A stretch of DNA of 64,000 nucleotides. It comes from Halosimplex halobium (GTDB lineage Archaea > Halobacteriota > Halobacteria > Halobacteriales > Haloarculaceae). The DNA is taken from NCBI RefSeq assembly GCF_051414055.1, contig NZ_JBLKNX010000003.1:1-64000 (forward strand), read 5' to 3'. Both the position numbers and the translations under genes were made by a program. The notes beneath the pieces were generated by a model. It was not told where the DNA came from, made no database searches, and saw only the letters and a program-made list of their open reading frames with translations. Positions 60,651-64,000 of the stretch are shown here, one piece after another. Numbering within the stretch: position 1 is the stretch's first letter; the number at the start of each line of letters is the position of its first letter.

Positions 60651-61736
60651 TCAGTCCTGGGCGACGATGCCGGCGCCGGCGTCGCGTGCCGCCTGTTCGG
60701 CGCGCATCGCTTTCAGCATCCCGCGGAGGTAGCCGACGGTGTAGGCGCGACCGCGGTGCTCCCAGTCGGTGTCGCCCTCCAGGTGGGGGGTGTGGTCGGG
60801 GATCATCATGCCCGAGAAGCCGACATCGTCGAGGAGCCTGAGGAGCTCGTACTCGTCGTAGTTGCCCTCGTCGATGAAGTCCTCGGAGAAGTTCGGGACG
60901 GTCCCCGACACGTCGCGGAAGTGGACGTAGAAGATCTCGTCGCGCTCGCCGAAGTAGCGGATCACCTCGTCCAGCGGCTCGCCCATCTCCGACCAGCAGC
61001 CGAGACAGAGTTCCAGCCCGTGGTGGTCGGTGTCGCGGTAGTTCATCGCCCGCTTGAAGTTCTCGAAGTTGCGGAACAGCTGGGGGATCCCGCCCAGCTT
61101 CTCCATCGGCGGGTCGCTCGGGTGGAGACACAGCTTGACACCGGCCTCCTCCGCCACGGGCAGGATCTCGTCGAGGAAGTACTCGTAGTTGTCCCACAGC
61201 TCCTCCTCCGTGTACTCCCGGTCGTGGGTGAGTTCGTCGATGTCGGCCTCGTCGGCGTCGAAGACCGAGACCTCGGCGCCGCCACGGGTGGTCGTCCAGC
61301 CGGTGCGCCAGACGCCCGCGGGCGCCCAGTGGTAGCCGAAGATGGGGATACCCGCCTCGCCCATGTTGCGGATCGTCCGCTTCATCTTCTCCATCTGTTC
61401 GTCGCGTTTCGGCCCGTCGAGCATGATGTCCTCGTAGAAGGAGACGGGGACGTTCTCGATGGCGTTGAGCCGCACGCCCTCCGCTTCGACCCGCTCGCGG
61501 AGTTCGCGGAGGTTCTCCGCGGACCACTCGCCGTCGCCGATCAGCGGCACCCGTTCGTCGTCGGGCATGTGTTCGTAGTCCGGCTCGTCGACCTGGTACA
61601 TGTTCAGCAGGATGTCGTCGGCACCGAGTTGCTTGATGTATCGCAGCCGCTCGGGTGCCGGGTCCATGAACTGGCCCGCGCCGACCCGCATCGGCAAGTC
61701 CTCGAACGAACTCGGCTCGTCGCTGTCGGTCGCCAT
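60651..61736 (-). CDS. uxuA: Mannonate dehydratase
   Basis: This 361-residue TIM-barrel enzyme dehydrates D-mannonate to 2-keto-3-deoxygluconate. Family strings are FGYHWAPAGVWRTGW, KLCLHPSDPP, FCxG-like LELCLGCWSEMG, FYVHFRDV and MIPDHTPHLEGDT with metal-binding His and Cys residues. The start at 61736 is placed by a strong TATA box TTTATAAC (61759-61766). Length is normal. It should follow fructuronate reductase, which is not found in this window. Confidence 0.94.
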   Translation of the reverse strand: MATDSDEPSSFEDLPMRVGAGQFMDPAPERLRYIKQLGADDILLNMYQVDEPDYEHMPDDERVPLIGDGEWSAENLRELRERVEAEGVRLNAIENVPVSFYEDIMLDGPKRDEQMEKMKRTIRNMGEAGIPIFGYHWAPAGVWRTGWTTTRGGAEVSVFDADEADIDELTHDREYTEEELWDNYEYFLDEILPVAEEAGVKLCLHPSDPPMEKLGGIPQLFRNFENFKRAMNYRDTDHHGLELCLGCWSEMGEPLDEVIRYFGERDEIFYVHFRDVSGTVPNFSEDFIDEGNYDEYELLRLLDDVGFSGMMIPDHTPHLEGDTDWEHRGRAYTVGYLRGMLKAMRAEQAARDAGAGIVAQD

Positions 61737-61758
61737 ACGCCCCGTACCGGAGGCGGCG

Positions 61759-61794
61759 TTATAAATCTCGTTACCCGAGTCCCGGTCCGGACCG
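61759..61794 (-). promoter_or_regulatory. uxuA promoter with upstream palindrome
   Basis: TTTATAAC on the minus strand (61759-61766) lies 26 bases from the uxuA start. Upstream is the perfect 12-bp palindrome CGGTCCGGACCG (61783-61794), a possible activator or repressor site. Confidence 0.55.
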
Positions 61795-61933
61795 CCGCGA
61801 GGCGTGGATTCAAGAGCCACCCGGCGCTTGCTCGGCCCATGCCACGCATCGCCGCGCGCCGCGCCCGCCCGCTCGCCCGTTCGACCGCCGCCCGCCGAGG
61901 AGTTCCGGCGGCTCCGACGGCCGTCACCACACG

Positions 61934-61941
61934 GGAGGTGA
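61934..61941 (+). promoter_or_regulatory. Strong Shine-Dalgarno site
   Basis: GGAGGTGA is the full haloarchaeal anti-Shine-Dalgarno complement and ends seven bases before the ATG at 61949. It is notable because most genes in this window look leaderless. Confidence 0.65.
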
Positions 61942-61948
61942 CCGTCTG

Positions 61949-62746
61949 ATGGTCGAGTTCGCCGCCAACGCCGGGATCGTCGCCGACGACGGCGAGACGG
62001 TCGCCGACGGGGTCGAACGGGCCGGCGCCCTCGGCGTCGACGCCGTCGAGTTCTTCGACTGGGAGGGCGCCGACCTCGACGCCGTCCGCGCCGCCGCGGA
62101 CGAACACGGCGTCGAGATCGCCGGGATCCTCGCCGCCGGCGCCGGGTCGAACATCGACGACCGCGACGCGCCCGCGGCGGTCAACCCCTACGACCGCGAG
62201 ACCGCGGTGGGCGACATCGAGCGGTCGCTCGACGCCGCCGCCGAGGTCGGCGCCGACTGCCTGATCGTCACAGTCGGTCCCGACCAGGGAGGGTTCGGCC
62301 ACGACACCCAGCGGCGGGCGCTCGAACGCGTCCTCGCCGACGCGGCGCCCGCCGCCGAGGACGCCGGCGTCACGGTCGTGATCGAGCCGCTCAACACCGT
62401 CGTCGACCATCCCGGCTACTTCCTCGAATCCTCCCGGGAGGCGTTCGACATCACTCGCTCGGTGGGCAGCGACCGGGTGCAGGTCCTCTTCGACGCCTAC
62501 CACCAGCAGATCACCGAGGGCGACGTGATCCGTAACCTTCGGGAGAACATCGACCAGGTCGGGCACGTCCACGTCGCCGACAACCCGGGGCGCACCGAGC
62601 CGGGGAGCGGCGAGATGGCCTACGGCAACGTCTTCGACGCGCTCGACGAGGCGGGCTACGAGGGCTACGTCGGCATGGAGTTCTTCGCGACCAGCGAGGG
62701 GACGAGCCTGGCCGAGGGGATCCGCGGGACGCTGGAGCTGGACTGA
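61949..62746 (+). CDS. Hydroxypyruvate isomerase-like TIM-barrel protein
   Basis: This 265-residue protein has the xylose-isomerase-like TIM barrel with VEFFDWEGADLDAVRA, VIEPLN with a metal-binding Glu, VQVLFDAYHQQITEGD and HVHVADNPGR strings, close to hydroxypyruvate isomerase (Hyi) family members. Many of these act on other keto-sugars, so the reaction is open. A strong SD at 61934 fixes the start. It is followed after three bases by the GH95 gene, so the two are an operon. Confidence 0.88.
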   Translation: MVEFAANAGIVADDGETVADGVERAGALGVDAVEFFDWEGADLDAVRAAADEHGVEIAGILAAGAGSNIDDRDAPAAVNPYDRETAVGDIERSLDAAAEVGADCLIVTVGPDQGGFGHDTQRRALERVLADAAPAAEDAGVTVVIEPLNTVVDHPGYFLESSREAFDITRSVGSDRVQVLFDAYHQQITEGDVIRNLRENIDQVGHVHVADNPGRTEPGSGEMAYGNVFDALDEAGYEGYVGMEFFATSEGTSLAEGIRGTLELD

Positions 62747-62749
62747 CCG

Positions 62750-64000
62750 ATGCCGGGACAGGGATCCGCCCCGGACTTCGACTCGGACTCGAATCCGGAT
62801 TCCGACCTGGACTCGAACCCGGACCCGGGATCGGACCACGACGACCGGCTGTGGTACGACGCGCCGGCGGCCGAGTGGGTCGAGGCGCTCCCGGTCGGCA
62901 ACGGCCGCCTCGGCGGGATGGTCCACGGGCGCCCGGCGCGCGAGCGCGTGGCGCTCAACGACGACCGGCTGTGGGCCGGTCACCACGCCGACCGGACGCC
63001 TTCGGGGGGGCCCGACGACCTCGACGCCGTGCGCGAGTGCCTGTGGGACGGCGAGTTCGAGCGCGCCCAGCGACTGTGCAACGAGTTCTTCGTCACCGAC
63101 ACCACCGGTGTTCAACCGTACCAGCCGCTGGGCGACCTCCTGCTCGACTGTCCGGGCCACGACGACCCCGCCGAGTACCGGCGGAGTCTGGACCTCCGTG
63201 AGGGGGTCTCGCGGGTCGAATACACCGTCGATGGAACGCGCTTCGAGCGCGAGTGCTTCGCGAGCGCGCCCGACGGCGTGTTCGCGGTTCGGATCGAGGC
63301 CGACGAACCCGGTGCGGTCGACGCGCGGGTCCGGCTGGACCGCGACCGCTCGGCCCGCGCGACGGTCGTCGACGACACCGTCGTCCTCCGGGGACAGGTG
63401 ATCGACCCCCCGGGCGACGACGAGTCGGTCGAACCCGGCGGCTGGGGCCAGAGGTTCGAGGGCCGGGCACGGGTCCACGCCGAGGGCGGCGCCGTCGCGG
63501 CGGCCGCCGACGAGGAGGCGCCGTCGATCGGCGCTGGCGATGGCCGTTCGGAGTCCGACCCGGACGAGGACGACGGGATAGTCGTCGCGGGCGCCGACGC
63601 GGTGACGGTCGTCGTCGCGGCCGCCGTCGCGCCCTCCGACGGGGACCCCCGCGACGAGTGTCGGGAGACGCTCGCCGCGGTCGCGGGCGACGACTACGCC
63701 GCGCTCCGCGAGCGCCACGTCGCCGACCACCGCGAACGGATGGACCGGGTCGACCTCGACCTGGGCGCGCCGGTCGACGCGCCGACCGACGAACGGCTCG
63801 ACCGGGTGCGCGACGGCGAGCGCGACACGCACCTCGCACAGCTGTACTTCCAGTACGGCCGGTATCTCCTGCTCGGGTCCTCGCGACCGGGGACGCTGCC
63901 GGCCAACCTCCAGGGGATCTGGAACGAGGAGCACCACCCGCCGTGGGACTCCGATTTCACCCTGGACGTGAACCTGGAGATGAACTACTGGCACGCCGAG
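62750..64000 (+). CDS. GH95-type alpha-L-fucosidase or galactosidase (partial, runs off window)
   Basis: The first 417 codons of a GH95 enzyme are present and the gene continues beyond the window. An acidic N-terminus of about 33 residues with repeated DSD units is followed by RLWYDAPAAEWVEALPVGNG and NDDRLWAG, the family start, and later RPGTLPANLQGIWNEE and LDVNLEMNYWHAE. The last motif lies where fucosidases have two catalytic Asn residues (NxN); here it reads D406-V-N408. GH95 enzymes remove alpha-L-fucose or alpha-L-galactose from xyloglucan. No signal peptide is seen. It starts three bases after the upstream gene. Confidence 0.87.
   Translation, partial: MPGQGSAPDFDSDSNPDSDLDSNPDPGSDHDDRLWYDAPAAEWVEALPVGNGRLGGMVHGRPARERVALNDDRLWAGHHADRTPSGGPDDLDAVRECLWDGEFERAQRLCNEFFVTDTTGVQPYQPLGDLLLDCPGHDDPAEYRRSLDLREGVSRVEYTVDGTRFERECFASAPDGVFAVRIEADEPGAVDARVRLDRDRSARATVVDDTVVLRGQVIDPPGDDESVEPGGWGQRFEGRARVHAEGGAVAAAADEEAPSIGAGDGRSESDPDEDDGIVVAGADAVTVVVAAAVAPSDGDPRDECRETLAAVAGDDYAALRERHVADHRERMDRVDLDLGAPVDAPTDERLDRVRDGERDTHLAQLYFQYGRYLLLGSSRPGTLPANLQGIWNEEHHPPWDSDFTLDVNLEMNYWHAE

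Noticed and set aside
61839..61949. 36-codon Arg-rich ORF ending at the SD/ATG of the isomerase gene
   Set aside because: Very basic composition and no sign of its own SD; the strong SD serves the ATG at 61949.

Overview
The window is chromosome-type DNA from an extremely halophilic archaeon (class Halobacteria). GC is very high, nearly every protein is rich in Asp and Glu, cell-surface proteins carry Tat-type twin-arginine lipoprotein signals, and many start codons lie 25-30 bases downstream of an A/T-rich TATA box, which is the pattern of leaderless haloarchaeal transcripts. Halocyanin, MTH865, an Lrp-TRASH regulator, an XPB helicase and a haloarchaeal-type xylose dehydrogenase fit this. 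The genus is not certain; a Haloarculaceae-like organism is a guess. No rRNA, confident tRNA, transposase, phage gene or CRISPR array is visible.

Layout. 1-480: tandem 57-bp repeats running into a structured non-coding element, present again at 51164-51660. 563-11186: two ABC-2 export systems (563-4645 and 8926-11186) around an aldo/keto reductase and two PH-domain membrane proteins; one permease is fused to a PrsW-like intramembrane protease. 11287-15880: housekeeping genes (HAD phosphatase, DJ-1/PfpI, PQQ-type sugar dehydrogenase lipoprotein, MTH865, DUF457 membrane hydrolase, AhpD-like protein). 15949-23119: metal handling, with a DtxR repressor and its palindromic operator, an Lrp-TRASH regulator, the CopA Cu+ ATPase and a halocyanin. 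23148-34321: purD, an aldehyde dehydrogenase, a YyaL-type protein, thioredoxin, DUF488, a glutamine-rich low-complexity protein, a cysteine synthase and a MutS2-like ATPase. 34329-35530: an unusual minus-strand unit of small ORFs separated by tRNA-like structured leaders. 35607-38186: a glycine-zipper protein, an orphan CGCGG putative RiPP precursor and an XPB helicase.

38568-64000 is a plant-polysaccharide utilisation island. It has glycoside hydrolases of families GH2 (beta-glucuronidase type), GH9, GH31 (alpha-xylosidase type), GH10 and GH95 (partial at the window edge). It also has D-xylose 1-dehydrogenase, an FAH-family protein of the keto-deoxy-pentonate dehydratase type, glucuronate isomerase, mannonate dehydratase, TIM-barrel sugar isomerases, Gfo/Idh/MocA and ThuA proteins, two luciferase-like (probably F420-dependent) oxidoreductases, a family-5 solute-binding lipoprotein and two IclR regulators. 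None of the five glycoside hydrolases has a visible signal peptide. My reading is that oligosaccharides of xyloglucan and glucuronoxylan are imported and then trimmed in the cytoplasm, with xylose entering the oxidative Xac-type pathway and glucuronate the Uxa/Uxu pathway. Several expected partners (transporter permeases and ATPase, xylonate dehydratase, fructuronate reductase, KDG kinase/aldolase, beta-xylosidase) are not in the window.
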